64,000 nt of DNA from Leptura quadrifasciata (lineage: Eukaryota; Arthropoda; Insecta; Coleoptera; Cerambycidae). The notes under the pieces were generated by a model. That model ran no database searches. It saw only the letters and a list, made by a program, of their open reading frames with translations, and was not told the DNA's origin. This document shows positions 11,589-22,532 of the stretch, in pieces (position 1 is the first letter of the stretch; the number at the start of each line of letters is the position of its first letter). The translations under genes were made by a program, and so were the position numbers. Where the stretch lies: positions 16,918,351 through 16,982,350 of the forward strand of contig OY776673.1 of NCBI GenBank assembly GCA_963675555.1, in the 5' to 3' direction.

Positions 11589-12021
11589 TGTTACGTGTTT
11601 TCACCCTGTAGTAAACACTTCCAAGTAGGTCCAACAATTGCAACAAGAATTTTCACTAACCACTGTTTTATTAATCACTAAACTACGATCCAATAATCCC
11701 TATAATAACACGCTATTTACTATAGTCTCACTACCATATTTCAGAACTTCTTACTATTGTTTATCTTATCTGATCCTTAACTCATTCAAAACTGTACTGA
11801 ACTGAACTCCGTGCGTTGGATCCGCTTCTTATAAATCCGTGGCGTTCATTCTTGACTTATCCAGTCTGTACTTCGCGATGTTTCTAGCCCTTTTCATATA
11901 TTCTATGAGGCAGCGCCACCTCGGCCGACTGGCGAACTATCATCCTGTGGTAGCTAATTAGACCTCCTTTCAGTCTGCACCAGGGATTAAGCCGCTCTCC
12001 GTAAGAGGGCGGTGCATAACA
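11589..12021 (-). mobile_element. 433-bp solo LTR with 4-bp target duplication
   Basis: On the minus strand the unit starts TGTTATGCACCGCCC and ends CACGTAACA, that is TG...CA with short inverted ends. It is flanked by the direct repeat ATAC (plus 11585-11588 and 12022-12025). A TATA-like TTATAAG and an initiator-like CAGTTCAGT lie in the middle, consistent with an LTR promoter. No internal retroelement sequence is present, so it is a solo LTR from recombination. A divergent relative lies at 21975-22189. Gypsy-like is the best guess from the 4-bp duplication, but no pol is present to confirm. Confidence 0.75.
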
Positions 12022-12099
12022 ATACTAATAACGCACTGTTACTCACGAATCGTTATAGAGAGCACTTGTTTGTGAGTTACTAACAAATGGTCAGTATAA

Positions 12100-12730
12100 A
12101 TTTTTAGTTCAAATGTGCTTTTAGAGTGCTTATTAGGACATTGGACCTTGTTGTGCTGTTTGGGTTACGTTTGATAAAACCAAGAGACCGTTTTACGTTA
12201 CATGTTATCGAGTCTATATGATTAACAATACTAAGTTTTTTATCAAACGTTACTCCGAGGTCCTCAAACGTGGACGGTAAGGTTAAAATTTTGTTACCTA
12301 AAGAATAATTAAATATATATGCCGTGCCCTTCGTAGAAAATGTCATTAGGTACATTATATTTTTAAACGTTTAATGTGGTTCTTGTCACACCAAGCGCTA
12401 AGTTTAGTTATTTAATATCTGCATACATTACGTAATAGACACCTAGCTCACATCCTATATCACTGATAAATATATTGAACAAGAGTGGCCCAAGAACAGA
12501 CACTTGAGGCACACCAAAAGCTGATATAAGTCAGTGGCTCTGAATCCATTGTACGTAACATGCTGTTTCCTGTCTTTTGTATATGATTTCAACAATTTGA
12601 TAGACTATTTGAGACTCCAAATATAGACAGTTTTGTAATAAAAATATCATGGTTAAGTCTATAGAATTCTTTCAATGAAATCAAAATAAATTACATCTGT
12701 TTGAACTTGCCTGTCAATGGATTCATATAT
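12100..12730 (-). pseudogene. LINE RT, 3' segment of the nested 12.1-16.9 kb element
   Basis: Minus strand. Near 12660-12600: FYRLNHDIFITKLSIFGVSNSL (degenerate KAFDxxxH block). Near 12510: FGVPQVSVLGPLLFNIFISD. Then YVMYAD near 12430, and the 83-codon open frame at 12104-12355 with FEDLGVTFDKKLSIVNHID and NVKRSLGFIKRN. The order matches the thumb end of an RT whose entry segment lies at 14903-15159, on the far side of a DNA transposon. The QG of PQG is mutated to QV, and several frameshifts are present. Confidence 0.75.
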
Positions 12731-14902
12731 AATCCGGTCAAAGTAGACATTTTAATTTACTATAATTTGCATAGAGCTGAATTTGGTGCAAGTCTTAGGT
12801 ACCCTATTACAAATAAAATATCAAAAATCTCCCCAGAGCCTACGTCTGCTACAAAATTTATTCAAGATCAAAGTCAAAAATATCGGTTTTTTGCCTTTTT
12901 CTCGTAAACGGTAAGTGTTATCATAAAACTAGGTTAGACAAAAGTTGTACGTCATGCAATTATCTACAAAAATTGCTATTGAAAATGATTAAAGTGGCAC
13001 GAATTATTGTTGATTTCGAAAAAATTGTAGTTTGACTGATAATCTTCAAATGCTACTTCAACAGTAATATCTTCTTCTCTTTCTTCTTCTTCTTCTTCTT
13101 GAATATCTGTAAATTGTTCTAAGAAAGATGCATCAGTTGTGTCCTCATCGATATCATAAAAATCCTCATCTATTGTATTTGATGCAACATTGGAACAAAA
13201 CTGGCCTTGACAATTTTTACATGCTAGTGAACAAAATAATCCGACTTTTTTACAGCCACAGTTTGCACTACAACTCTTTTTGCAATTGCAAAAAATGGTG
13301 TTAAGAAGTTTTTCTGGAGCAGGTGTGAGTAAAGTTTGAATTGACTCCAAAGTATTATCTATTAATTTTCAACCCGTCTTCTGGATCCAGTTGATTACCT
13401 AGCCACACTTGAACTTGATAGTATACCCGATATAAGTGTTGATAAGCAGAAGCAGATGTTGGAGGAAGACAAGATAGTTCTACTCTTTTATCGTTTCGTG
13501 TATTTTTTTACAAAACTTAAATATCTATACTTCTCTATACAATCAATTTTTTTTTTGAGCTCCATGTATAGCAAGAAGATAGCAAATCCCATTTGTGTCG
13601 ATGACTTGTGGAGAAGAGTAATTCTTTTTAAATATTTTTGTGCAATCGATTAAATCATGTTTCTCAAACATTTTAAATACTGTTGTTTTATCCCTTTTGA
13701 AAATTTCTAGTGTAGTATCGCAGTCAGTAATTGCATGTAAAAGTAAGATATAATTTTGACATTATGGATAAGCAAATAAACTTTTCGATGAATATATTTT
13801 TGTTTGATATTGAGCCTTCCCAGGTTTAAAAAAGTAAATAATCCTATCAATTGAAGTTCGTGCAGTCAGTAGTTTTAACAAATCAACATATTTAGCAAGA
13901 ATGATAGTTGTATTTGTTGTGTTGAATTGTTCTATTGCTGTTTCAATGATGAGGACATCATCGAAATTGTCAGCTTATTTCATTTCGCAGTTGTAAATTT
14001 TTCAGATAACATTGTAATGAAGCGAGACTTGTTGTGAGTATTTGCAAAAAATTCTTGTTGATTTTTTGGAACTGTCATAAATTGATCAAAAAAGACATCA
14101 GAAGATGAAGATGTTTTTGTAGTTCGACGACGTTGATCTGCAGCTTTAATGTTTTTTCTTATAATCAGTATAACAATCAAATACTATAGTCACTCTATGA
14201 CCAAAATGTCTATGTACATACTGAACGTATTTATCAAAAATAACGTTGAATGTTTCTTCTCGATCCCACACAACGCGGTGTAATAGATATCCTCCATCGA
14301 TGATGTAAGTAGCATTTGTGTTGTCAATTTCAATGTTCACTGATTGAAAGCAACCGTAAATGGCTGACTTCTGTGTTTTACGCATTCCAATTACATCGAA
14401 GAATGATAATGGGAAAGGGGCTAATTCATATTCGAAGAATTTTTCAATTTCATCCTCAAATGTCTTAGTAATACTCATGCGTTGAAATAATAATACAGGG
14501 TGTATAGATACCTCCCTATCATGAACTTTGTGTATAAGTTACACAAACATATTTTTACTTATATTGAAGGTCCAATGATTTGTATTGGCGTCGTAGGTGT
14601 GCATATTAGTATTTTCGATGTTCCAAATGGTAATATCTCAGGAATGGTGATTCGTAGCAAATAGTGTAAGAACATTCTTTGTAGATTGCATAATCTACAA
14701 CTTTTGTCTGACCCATTCTTATGATAACACTTAAAGTTTGCGAAAAAGATGCAAAAAAACCGATATTTTTAGCAGACGTAGGATCGGTGGGGATATTTGA
14801 TATTTTATTTGTAATAGTGTATCTTAGTCCTGTACCAATATTCAGGTCTATGCGAATTATTGTACACTTGCCACTATTTTTTGTCTACTTTGACAGGATT
14901 AA
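12731..14902. mobile_element. 2.2-kb DNA transposon with long TIRs carrying a nuclease/CXC gene
   Basis: Left arm 12731 to about 12960 and right arm about 14690-14902 are imperfect inverted repeats, starting AATCC(G/T)GTCAAAGTAGACA and sharing the blocks ATTACAAATAAAATATCAAA, CCTACGTCTGCTA and AGTGTTATCATAA. Between them is a decayed minus-strand gene (12976-14478). The element lies inside an RT, splitting it between the NYRPITIICN block and the FDRLNHD block. The exact ends and duplication are blurred (TATAT at both edges). Superfamily unassigned. Academ-type elements, which carry XPG-like nucleases, are one candidate to test. Confidence 0.65.
12976..14478 (-). pseudogene. Broken PIN/FEN-like nuclease with C-terminal CXC cysteine cluster
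   Basis: Minus strand, one gene broken by stops and frameshifts. First open piece 14146-14478: FEYELAPFPLSFFDVIGMRK, then TYIIDGGYLLHRVVW and VTIVFDCYTDYKKK, which resemble the N-terminal acidic motifs of FEN1/XPG-type PIN nucleases. Next (13980-14180 and beyond) DDVLIIETAIEQ and ILAKYVDLLKLL, like the second acidic cluster; then LHAITDCDTT near 13740. Last open piece 12976-13350: a CXC/tesmin-like cysteine cluster (CNCKKSC, CGCKKVGLFC, CKNC) followed by an acidic tail (EEEEEEREED). I recall similar multi-copy proteins in arthropod and cnidarian genomes, always uncharacterised. The nuclease assignment is inference; the cysteine cluster is plain in the sequence. Confidence 0.6.
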
Positions 14903-15159
14903 TATATGTATTGCGTATATTGTTGTTGTGCAAATATTGTTTTTAATATGAGGATAAGTTGCAAATGATAGTGATTGGTCGAAAGTTCGTTGTTTCATTT
15001 CTGTTGTCCTTCTTGTATACTGGACCCATTTTTGGAGCACTTCCAGATATCAGAGAAGGTATAGCATTCTATAGCTAAGTTAAATAATATTTTAAGTGAA
15101 TATTCGAAAACACTGCCACAATCTTTCATCAAAAATGCTAGAATACCATCTGGTCCCAT
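14903..15159 (-). pseudogene. LINE RT, middle segment of the nested element
   Basis: Minus strand from 15159: GPDGILAFLMKDCGSVFEYSLKIL, then WKCSKNGSSIQEGQQ and a frame-shifted FRPITIICNLSS. These are the GPDGI entry block and NYRPI block of a Jockey/I-type RT. It continues at 12730 beyond the DNA transposon, with roughly 50 codons missing between, and upstream beyond 16768 past the Jockey-like insertion. Confidence 0.7.
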
Positions 15160-16755
15160 CAATCAATCAATCAATAAGACTTTATTTCTTATTTTAATAT
15201 AAAACAGTACCTCCCCAGAACCCACACCGGGTCCGACCGTGCAATCACCGCGCTAATGTGGTGGCAGATTGCATGGCCGGGCAGAATGGGACTGGTTCGG
15301 TTAAAAAGAAAATTAAAACAATTAAACCTAGGCTCCTTCCATCGCAGACGGATTATAAAATGTGTTAAAATTAGGAACATGTTTAAAGAACAAACTTAAC
15401 AAAACTAAATAAAAACTACATATTAAATTAAAACACTTGCGCACTGATCACGTTTAATTTCGTATCTGATGCTAGCACCTCAATTTGAACGAGGCGCCTT
15501 CCGCGAAATAAGTCAATGCTGGGCTACGCATGGCTGCCCTAAACTTTGATTTTAAAAAAATTGTGTTGTATATGTTTTGATTTTCTAAAAAATTGTGAAG
15601 CGAAATTAATTTAGAGACAAAAATGTACAAAAAGAAAACAAGAAAAAACAAACGCGACAAAAAGTTTACAAACAGAAAGAAAGTGGGGGACAGGAAAGAT
15701 TTAAAGGTACAAAAGGTATGAAATGTCAGTAAAGGTGGATAGGGTAAGCGGAAGTTATAGTTGTTGAAGATTGGCTACAGGGGTTGCCGGAAAATTGGTA
15801 ACGTCTGGTACGGTAAAGGGTGTTTGATCCGAAATGGGGCATTATGCTGCCTAATTTGTGTTATGTGTCTTGTTAGCGGACTATCGCCCAGCTTGAAGGA
15901 GTAGAAATTTTGGGAGATCTGTTGGACGTAATCCGCTATCGGGGTTATGTCGTTGCAACGTGTGTATAGGTCTCTGAGGGAGGTGTACCTTCCAGAATTA
16001 GAAATGAGGCGCATAAATTTGTGCTCGAGCACTTTTAGTTTTTTCATTGTCGTGGCCGGTATGCTGCACCACACCGGCGCCGCATATGTGATGGACGGCC
16101 TAATCACCATTGAGTACAACAATTTTTTATTTTGTCTGTTGAGTCTGCTACCCCTGACCATAAGCGGATACAGACTCGTTGGTCCAGTCTAACCCCCAAG
16201 TACTTCACGCATCTTTTAGTTGGAATTTTGTTTCCCCTGATCGAAATGGGTGTTATGATTTTATTCTCTGTAAACCGACGCGTGAAAACTATCGCCTCAG
16301 ATTCCTCAGCGTTCACCCGAATCTTCCACTGGTCGTAATAAGCCGCGGCACGAGCCATGTGCACCTTCAGCAGCATATTCGCTGCTTGGGCGTTGTGTGA
16401 ATGCCCATACATGGCTGTGTCATCGACGTACTTGGCCAGCTTCGTATTCGGGAACTCTGGAAAATCGGAGACGTACAGGTTGTACAACTTTGGTGACAGG
16501 CACGATCCTTGCGGGACTCCCGCGCGAATATTCCGCCGTGTTGAGAATTTGTTATTCACTCGAACCTGCAGGGATCTGCCCGTCAAGAACGAGTGAATGA
16601 GCTTAATGAAGTAGGTCGGAAAGTTGTAGTAGCGTAGTTTGTAGAGTAACCCTGGGATCCAGACGGTGTCAAACGCCTTTTCAATATCGAAGGGCACTAT
16701 AGCGGTGTTCTTCTCGAGGTTGTATTGCACTTTGACATGGTTAACTATCCTAACG
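15160..16755 (-). mobile_element. 5'-truncated Jockey-like LINE with perfect 12-bp target duplication
   Basis: The element is flanked by the exact direct repeat ATCTGGTCCCAT (15148-15159 and 16756-16767), so both ends are certain. On the minus strand it begins within the RT fingers, contains RT palm and thumb, a C-terminal domain and a roughly 600-base 3' UTR, and ends in an (ATTG)n tail at 15160-15176. It inserted into an older LINE exactly at the GPDG codons of that RT. A second fragment of the same family is at 8628-9125. GC content is higher than the surroundings. Confidence 0.92.
15775..16730 (-). pseudogene. Jockey-like reverse transcriptase, one frameshift
   Basis: Two overlapping minus-strand frames, 16104-16730 and 15775-16161, make one protein. 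Motifs in order: VPFDIEKAFDTVWIPGLLYKL (RT block with first catalytic Asp), FLTGRSLQVRVN, IRAGVPQGSCLSPKLYNLYVSD, KYVDDTAMYGHS (YVDD, catalytic pair), KYLGVRLDQR, then after a frameshift near 16150 KKLLYSMVIRPSITYAAPVWC and a C-terminal tail. YVDD with AGVPQGS.LSP is typical of the Jockey clade. No endonuclease or gag because of 5' truncation. Only one clear frame break, so it is younger than its host LINE. Confidence 0.88.
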
Positions 16756-16767
16756 ATCTGGTCCCAT

Positions 16768-16930
16768 GGTGAACTTCAGATCTATTTTTTTTGTGAGTAA
16801 GACTTCATCTTCAGACAAATTAACTATATTAACGCTTATTATTATTCGAGTTATAATCATCTATATTATGCAAAGATAGTCGGCCCTACTGCAGGAAATC
16901 AATTTTTAAAAATGTGCATAAGCGTAAACG
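16768..16930 (-). pseudogene. Upstream remnant of the LINE split by the Jockey-like insertion
   Basis: The 12-bp duplicated target at 16756-16767 encodes the GPD of the RT entry block, so the host LINE must continue here. The sequence is too decayed to follow confidently beyond about 16930. Called by position and the duplication rather than by protein motifs. Confidence 0.45.
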
Positions 16931-17927
16931 ATATCAACATGCTCCCCATTATTGTACGGATCTAAAATTAATAAGTTCAAAAAATGATGAAAAATCAGTT
17001 TTGTTATGGATGCTTAAGAATAATCTATTTTTAAATAATGGCCAAGAATATCCTTAGAATGTTTAACAATTATATAATAATGTCAAAAAAGAAAAGTATG
17101 ATACTTACATCTGGTTTTATTTTAATTGTCTTTCCCAAAAAAGATAACTATGATCGAACTCTAAATATTATTACTCTCCGTGATATTTGGACCCACTCCC
17201 GCTTCCTGGAGAAGCACTTGTAAGATGATAATGAAGTTAATTCCTACCCATTGTTCCTCTAAGGCATCTTGAAGAGACTGAGAATTCGGTCCAGTGATGA
17301 CCGGAAGCAAACGCGTGCGGCCCAGGCAGACTGGAGCACCGGAAGTCGTCTGTTGACCTCGCGGAAACGCGCCGTTGCCTTTGTAATTTACAACTTCTGC
17401 ATATTCATTCATATATCAACGTGATTCATGTGATGTAGAAACATGTACAAAAAAATTAATTCATTTTTGGTATTATTTCATAGCAGAAAATTTTTATAAC
17501 TTTGTTTGTCAAATAAATTACAGTGCTTACATAAGACTATGGAGTTAAACGTGAATAGATTCGATTTAAAAACATAAAAGGAACGAGACACAGAATTTGG
17601 TTTATGAAACACCATGGCATTAACAATAGATGGTAGTGCGTTAAAAACTGGACGTAATAACTACAGCGACTTCTGAAATAACTATATCATGCAATTTCAA
17701 AAATTACTATTATGGGAGATTATTTATAGAGGGCATCGCAACAATCACTCATCGGCGAATTAGAACGGACTATATTTTTAAAAAATCTGGTCCCAAAAAT
17801 AGCGAGGGATTTCATATTTCAGTTTTACAGAAATTTCACAAGGACCCTTTGTAAGGAATTGAACATATACGCAATAAATCTTGCTATGCAAACAAATAAA
17901 TATCGATTTTGTCAAAAAAAGGTTATA
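16931..17927. other. Unassigned spacer with one GC-richer patch
   Basis: The patch at 17220-17400 is GC-richer than its surroundings and open on the minus strand (83 codons, 17161-17412, with SGAPVCLGRTRLLPVITGP and NSQSLQDALEEQ). I do not recognise it. It could be a fragment of a retroelement gag or of a host exon. No splice sites clearly flank it. Confidence 0.35.
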
Positions 17928-18539
17928 CAGGGTGTTCCACTTAAAACTCCCAACGCCAATTACTCGAAAACTGAAAGAGGTAGTAAATTTCTGTAAATGA
18001 CAGATAATTGGTGTGATCAAGAGCTATATTTCGACTTATAATAGATGCCGGTGCCTTTGATGGTTTAGACGTCGCGACGACCGGAACAAAATTTTCGATG
18101 GCAGGAGTTTGGAAAACTAAAGTTACCAGTAGTACTTTTAATTCTGAAGTTGTTTATTATTAGAAATTTTTTTATTTTTTTGTTCGTTTCGGAGTTATTT
18201 GACATGGAGACTTGGAGACATGACCCTTTACTAAAATTTGCCAATTTAATAAATTGTCTGCATCTAATAACCTCCCACACAAGGCTCTTCTAGAGCCTTC
18301 CGGGATAAAGGGGGTCGTAATTACCTGTGGTGTTATATATTATATTTATAATAGGCTGTTACTATTCTGTTAACCTAAATTTTAACAATCAAAATAGACA
18401 GTTTAAAAGACAGGTAGCGAATATCCCTTTTATTTACATAACTAGAACAGTATCGTTGAAATATTTAAACAGAAAAAATATAAGTGTTTTAAACATGGTC
18501 ATTTTTTTATCTAAAATCTAAAGTAAATAAAATATTTTA

Positions 18540-19640
18540 TAGCAATTGTTCAAAATTTTCTCCGCTTGCCCGAACGCAGCAGTCTTAACTCAAAATTGCA
18601 GTTCCTAACAGAATTCTTCTATTTATAGCAGCACAAGATGCAATTATTATTTTATTTTGGAGATCCGCCATATCCTCAATAGGCTCTACATATACAGTGT
18701 CTTTCAACTGACTCCAAAGAAAAAAGTCAAGAGGGGTCAAATCCGGTCACCGTGCTGGCCATTGTAGTGGACCGTATGTCCCAATCCAACGATGGGGTAC
18801 AGTACATTCAATAATCTGTTACAATTTGGGCATTGTGAGGTGGGACCCCATCTTGTTGAAAAATAATGTTCTTCCTAGTCTCAATCGGGACATCTTCTAA
18901 CAGTTGAGGTAATAATTTTTGAAGAAAACTCCGATAACGATCACCATTTAAAGTACCTTCGTAAAAGTGAGGTCCTATTAAATAACCATTGAGTATACCA
19001 CACCATACATTTATACCAAAAACGTGCTGGTTACCTCTTTCAGTACTCCAACGGGGATTGTTTTGTGCCCAGTAACTGCAATTATGTCTATTCCCAACTC
19101 CATTGTTATGAAATCTACTTTCGTCGCTCCAAAGTAATTTTTTAAAGATATTTTCATCACGGTAAAGTAAATAATCAAATCTTGCCAGAAAATTAATGCG
19201 CCTTTCGGGGTCACCTGGCTCTAACTTATGTACAAGTTTCGTTTGTAAGGATGATATTTATTTTGCTTAAGAATTCTTCTGGTAGAACTTATTGAGATAT
19301 TAGTATTTCTCTTAAGTTCTCTCAAAGACATCTTCTGAGTATCATTAATCTGTTGGAGAACCAATGCAACGTTAAAATCATTTGTTGCTGGTTTTGATCG
19401 TTTCCGTTTTGGCTCTTCAAATGCACGGAAATTCACTAAGTTTCTACATAAATTCAAAATTGTTTTATGATCTGGCTTTCTTCTATCAGGATAACGCTGT
19501 GCGCAAACACTTTTCGCTTGCCACGCATTTCACTTACAGTCACCGTAAACCAACACCATGTCTAGCTTTTCTTGTTCCGTGTATTGACCATTTCTTTTCC
19601 AAAAAGTTAATCAGATATTAAAAAACTACTTGAAAATAAA
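18540..19640 (-). pseudogene. DD41D mariner-type transposase, frameshifted
   Basis: Minus strand. N-terminus: VYGDCK...AQRYPDRRKPDHKTI, like the DUF4817-type helix-turn-helix found in many arthropod transposases. Next 19221-19457: RELKRNTNISISSTRRILKQNKYHPYK, the second helix-turn-helix. Then in other frames SDESRFHNNG (first catalytic Asp), IIFQQDGVPPHNA (second) and PDLTPLDFFLW (third Asp), with about 41 residues between the second and third. The C-terminus runs through ADLQNKIIIASCAAINRR. At least three frame breaks. The same protein family recurs at 49.6-50.3 kb and 56.2-56.9 kb. Confidence 0.85.
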
Positions 19641-19972
19641 CACCAAAATAAAAAATTAACACTGTTTTTAATTAATGACAACTGTTTTGACAGTTAAAAT
19701 TAAGGTTAACAGAATAGTCACAGCCTATTAGATGCACACAATTTATTAAATTGGCAAATTTTAAGAAAGCATATTTACACTTTCAAAGTCAAATAACTCC
19801 GAAACGTACGAAAAAAAAAATTCTAATAATAAAAAACTTCAGAATTAAAAGTACTATTGGTATCTTTTATTTTCCAAACCCCAGCCATCGAAAATTTTGT
19901 TCTGGGCGTCGCGACCCCTAAACCGTCAAAGGCGCCGGCATCTATTATAAGTCGAAATATAGCACTTGATCA

Positions 19973-20996
19973 TGTGAACGATCCATCTTTATGATGTCTG
20001 AAGGACTTTTATTTCTATCTTAAAAAAGTTAGAAAAAATTTAAAAAAATAGGAAAAAGAAAAATAAATTTTTCTTTTACCTCTAGTCCATTTTATTTCAA
20101 AAATGAATATTTACGTTCACAAAATTTTTTAGGATTCAACACGACTGTTTCAGACGGAGAATAATATAAAAAATCATACTTACTGTCGTTTATGCTTAAC
20201 TGCTGCTCTGATGGTATCAATTGGACGTCGTAACACTATAAACCTAGCACTGGATGTACCACACTTTCTTAAAATTAAATCTGAAAGGGAATTTTGTTAG
20301 AAAACACAACTAAAACACAATATAAAGTTCAAAAATGTATATATTAAATCTTTAAAAAATTATGTTTTTACAACAACTTTTATTTCAAGAAAAATGTTTA
20401 ACAAACACCAGTCTGGCCCATGTACAACACATAGTGAGGAACGGAACGATTTATACTGTACCAACTACCATCCAATATGCGGTTTTATAAGCTAACGATG
20501 CACAAAAAGATTCAAGAAAAGTTCAATGTAACTGAAATTTTGGTGGGCTTTTGCTTGCCTGTCTTATAAACGTATTCTTTAATTCACATTAATTTTGGTC
20601 GCTCCTCAGACCGGTTTAGGGCAAACCCCGTCAAAACTCATCATTTCCCCGTTAAAACCGACTGCTAGGAAATGAGGGGGTCCCATGTCGCTAAGGGCTG
20701 TTTCCGCTATAACTACTAAGTCAAATTTTATTACACTCTCTAAATTTAGGTGGTCGGGGCGACATTATGTCCCTGTGCAGCGACATTTGCTACACTTGCT
20801 AAATTAACGCTTCTTGAGGAGTTAGTGAAAATTTTGCATAAAAAATGCTCCGAAGAGCGAAAATATGATTACAAGTATTAAAAACCTCTTCCACGGCGTT
20901 TTTACGTGAAGCACGCTTTTCGTACGAAGTATTTCCTAAGTCGGATTTTGTTACAACGGCGAAAAGTATATCGGGGTTATAGCGTGTTCTTTAACA
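19973..20996 (-). mobile_element. 1024-bp TG...CA repeat, probable solo LTR (copy 1)
   Basis: Minus strand starts TGTTAAAGAACACGC and ends GATCGTTCACA. It is flanked by ATCA at 19969-19972 and 20997-21000 (plus strand), and the intact partner TIR shows a single ATCA, proving a 4-bp target duplication. TG...CA ends with a 4-bp duplication are typical of LTR integrase insertion, so a solo LTR is the leading reading; a non-autonomous DNA element cannot be excluded. Shares most of its length with copies at 41836 and 50423. Confidence 0.75.
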
Positions 20997-21088
20997 ATCA
21001 CACCAATTATCTACCATTTACAGAAATTTACTACCTCTTTCAGTTTTCAAGTAATTGGCGTTGGGAGTTTTAAGTGGAACACCCTGTA

Positions 21089-21974
21089 TATTTATATATT
21101 TGCACTTGGCTCTTTGTGTAAGTATTAATACATATTACGATCTAAAGTCCACAAAGAATTTTATATTCCAGATCTTACAAATCCTTATAGAGAGATGGAA
21201 ACAACATGTAAAGAAAAAAAATTCTGGAAAAATGTAATTTACTTTTTACAAGTTTTAATTAATAGTTTTACACAAAATAAATAAAACATTAAAGTATACA
21301 TGTGCTAAAGCTAGAGGAAAAAATTATAATTAATTTAAGTAATACAGCAATAAGAGAAATAATTCAAAACAAAATTATAAGTACAATAATGAATCAACTT
21401 TTATAATAAAGGAAGTTCCAGTAGCTCCAGTAGCTCAAAACTTGAGGGCTCTTCTTGTCGATCGAGGCCCCTGTACAAGTAAGAAGGAGTTCAAAGTAAC
21501 TCTGTTTCCCATGTATTTTATGTGTTTTATGTTTATGTATTTGTTGATCTGACTGTAATTTATTATTATTATTATTATTGTTTTTTAAATCTACGTGTTT
21601 TTTGCGTACTGTTAAAGATTCTTATTTATTTTCGAAATAGTGAGTTAATTTTAGCAGTTATGTTTGTTAAATTTGTTAAAATTTGATCTATATACTTCAT
21701 TTTAAGAATAATCTAATTAAATTTCTAAGTTGGAATATATAAATGGTGTTGATTCATATAGTTTAAATGTGGTAGATTTAACTACATCGTTAAATGATAT
21801 ACCAAAAGTGTGTTGATGGATTACCTATTATTTCTAACGAGCCCTGTGACCAATGACGAAAATAGAGCATATAATAGTTTAGATTTGCTGAGCTTGTCTG
21901 GAAAAGAATCGAGTCACTGGTGTGAAAAAAATTTGCCAGAGGATATCTCATTTTTGGTAAAGTAAGTATAGATC
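21089..21974. other. Unassigned AT-rich spacer
   Basis: No gene supported. A short (ATT)n tract lies near 21562-21579. Confidence 0.4.
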
Positions 21975-22189
21975 TATATGACATTTAAACTTTATAAAGT
22001 CCACTCCTTATATAACCGTGGCTCTTTATTCCCGATCCTTCCAGTCCGTAACTTGAGATCTTTCTAGTTCACCTAGCATCTCCCATCGTTTTCTCGTATC
22101 TGTGGTAGTGGTAGTACTGGGCACGCCTCCTTTCACTCTGCTACCTGGGATTGATTCAACCTCTCTTCGTTAGAGGGCGGCACATAACA
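21975..22189 (-). mobile_element. LTR fragment related to the solo LTR at 11.6 kb
   Basis: Minus strand starts TGTTATGTGCCGCCCTCTAAC, close to the start of the 11589-12021 LTR. It keeps the block order of that LTR: AATC, GAAAGGAGG, a GACTGGA block, GCCACGG and then a TATATAAG promoter-like box at about 22005-22015. Similarity is lost beyond about 21975 and no matching target duplication was found, so the 3' part is missing or too diverged. Confidence 0.6.
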
Positions 22190-22532
22190 TTACTTATGTC
22201 TGTAATGTCTAATGACGAATTACTGCTTTTTCAATATTAGAGTATTATTAAAAATGGTTAAGGGTGAATGTGATTTTTGTTTTAGATTTGACATTCTCAG
22301 AAGTACCATTTAAACCATGGATTGTTGTATCAGAAGGCAGTGCAACAACACTTGCTTGCCATTGTAAATATATTGCTGGCTTAGGTGAAATATGAATTAT
22401 TTCAATTAAGTGTAATTTGAGCTATCAAAACCTCCCTTCTCCTGCAACTTACGGATGGAATTTTGAGAACAGTAGATATAAAAATCTATTCTTTCTTCGA
22501 TCAATACATACATACAATAAGTTATATCTTAT

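Larger units (their letters stand above)
17928..21086. mobile_element. Mariner-like (DD41D) transposon with ~340-bp TIRs, hit by a TG...CA insertion
   Basis: Both ends are CAGGGTGTTCCACTTAAAAC and are flanked by TA (17926-17927, 21087-21088). The left arm runs 17928 to about 18275. The right arm is split into 21001-21086 and about 19730-19972 by the 1024-bp repeat at 19973-20996. The uninterrupted left arm shows the pre-insertion sequence (GTGTGATCAAG). The minus-strand transposase lies at 18540-19640. Arm divergence and transposase decay show the element is old; the insertion is later. Confidence 0.88.

Noticed and set aside
11359..11646. 95-codon minus frame with a hydrophobic, membrane-like segment
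   Set aside because: The start lies inside the solo LTR and the rest is low-complexity; no homologous motif.
16132..16600. Four overlapping plus-strand frames of 67-79 codons
   Set aside because: They are antisense shadows of the Jockey-like RT, whose motifs are on the minus strand.
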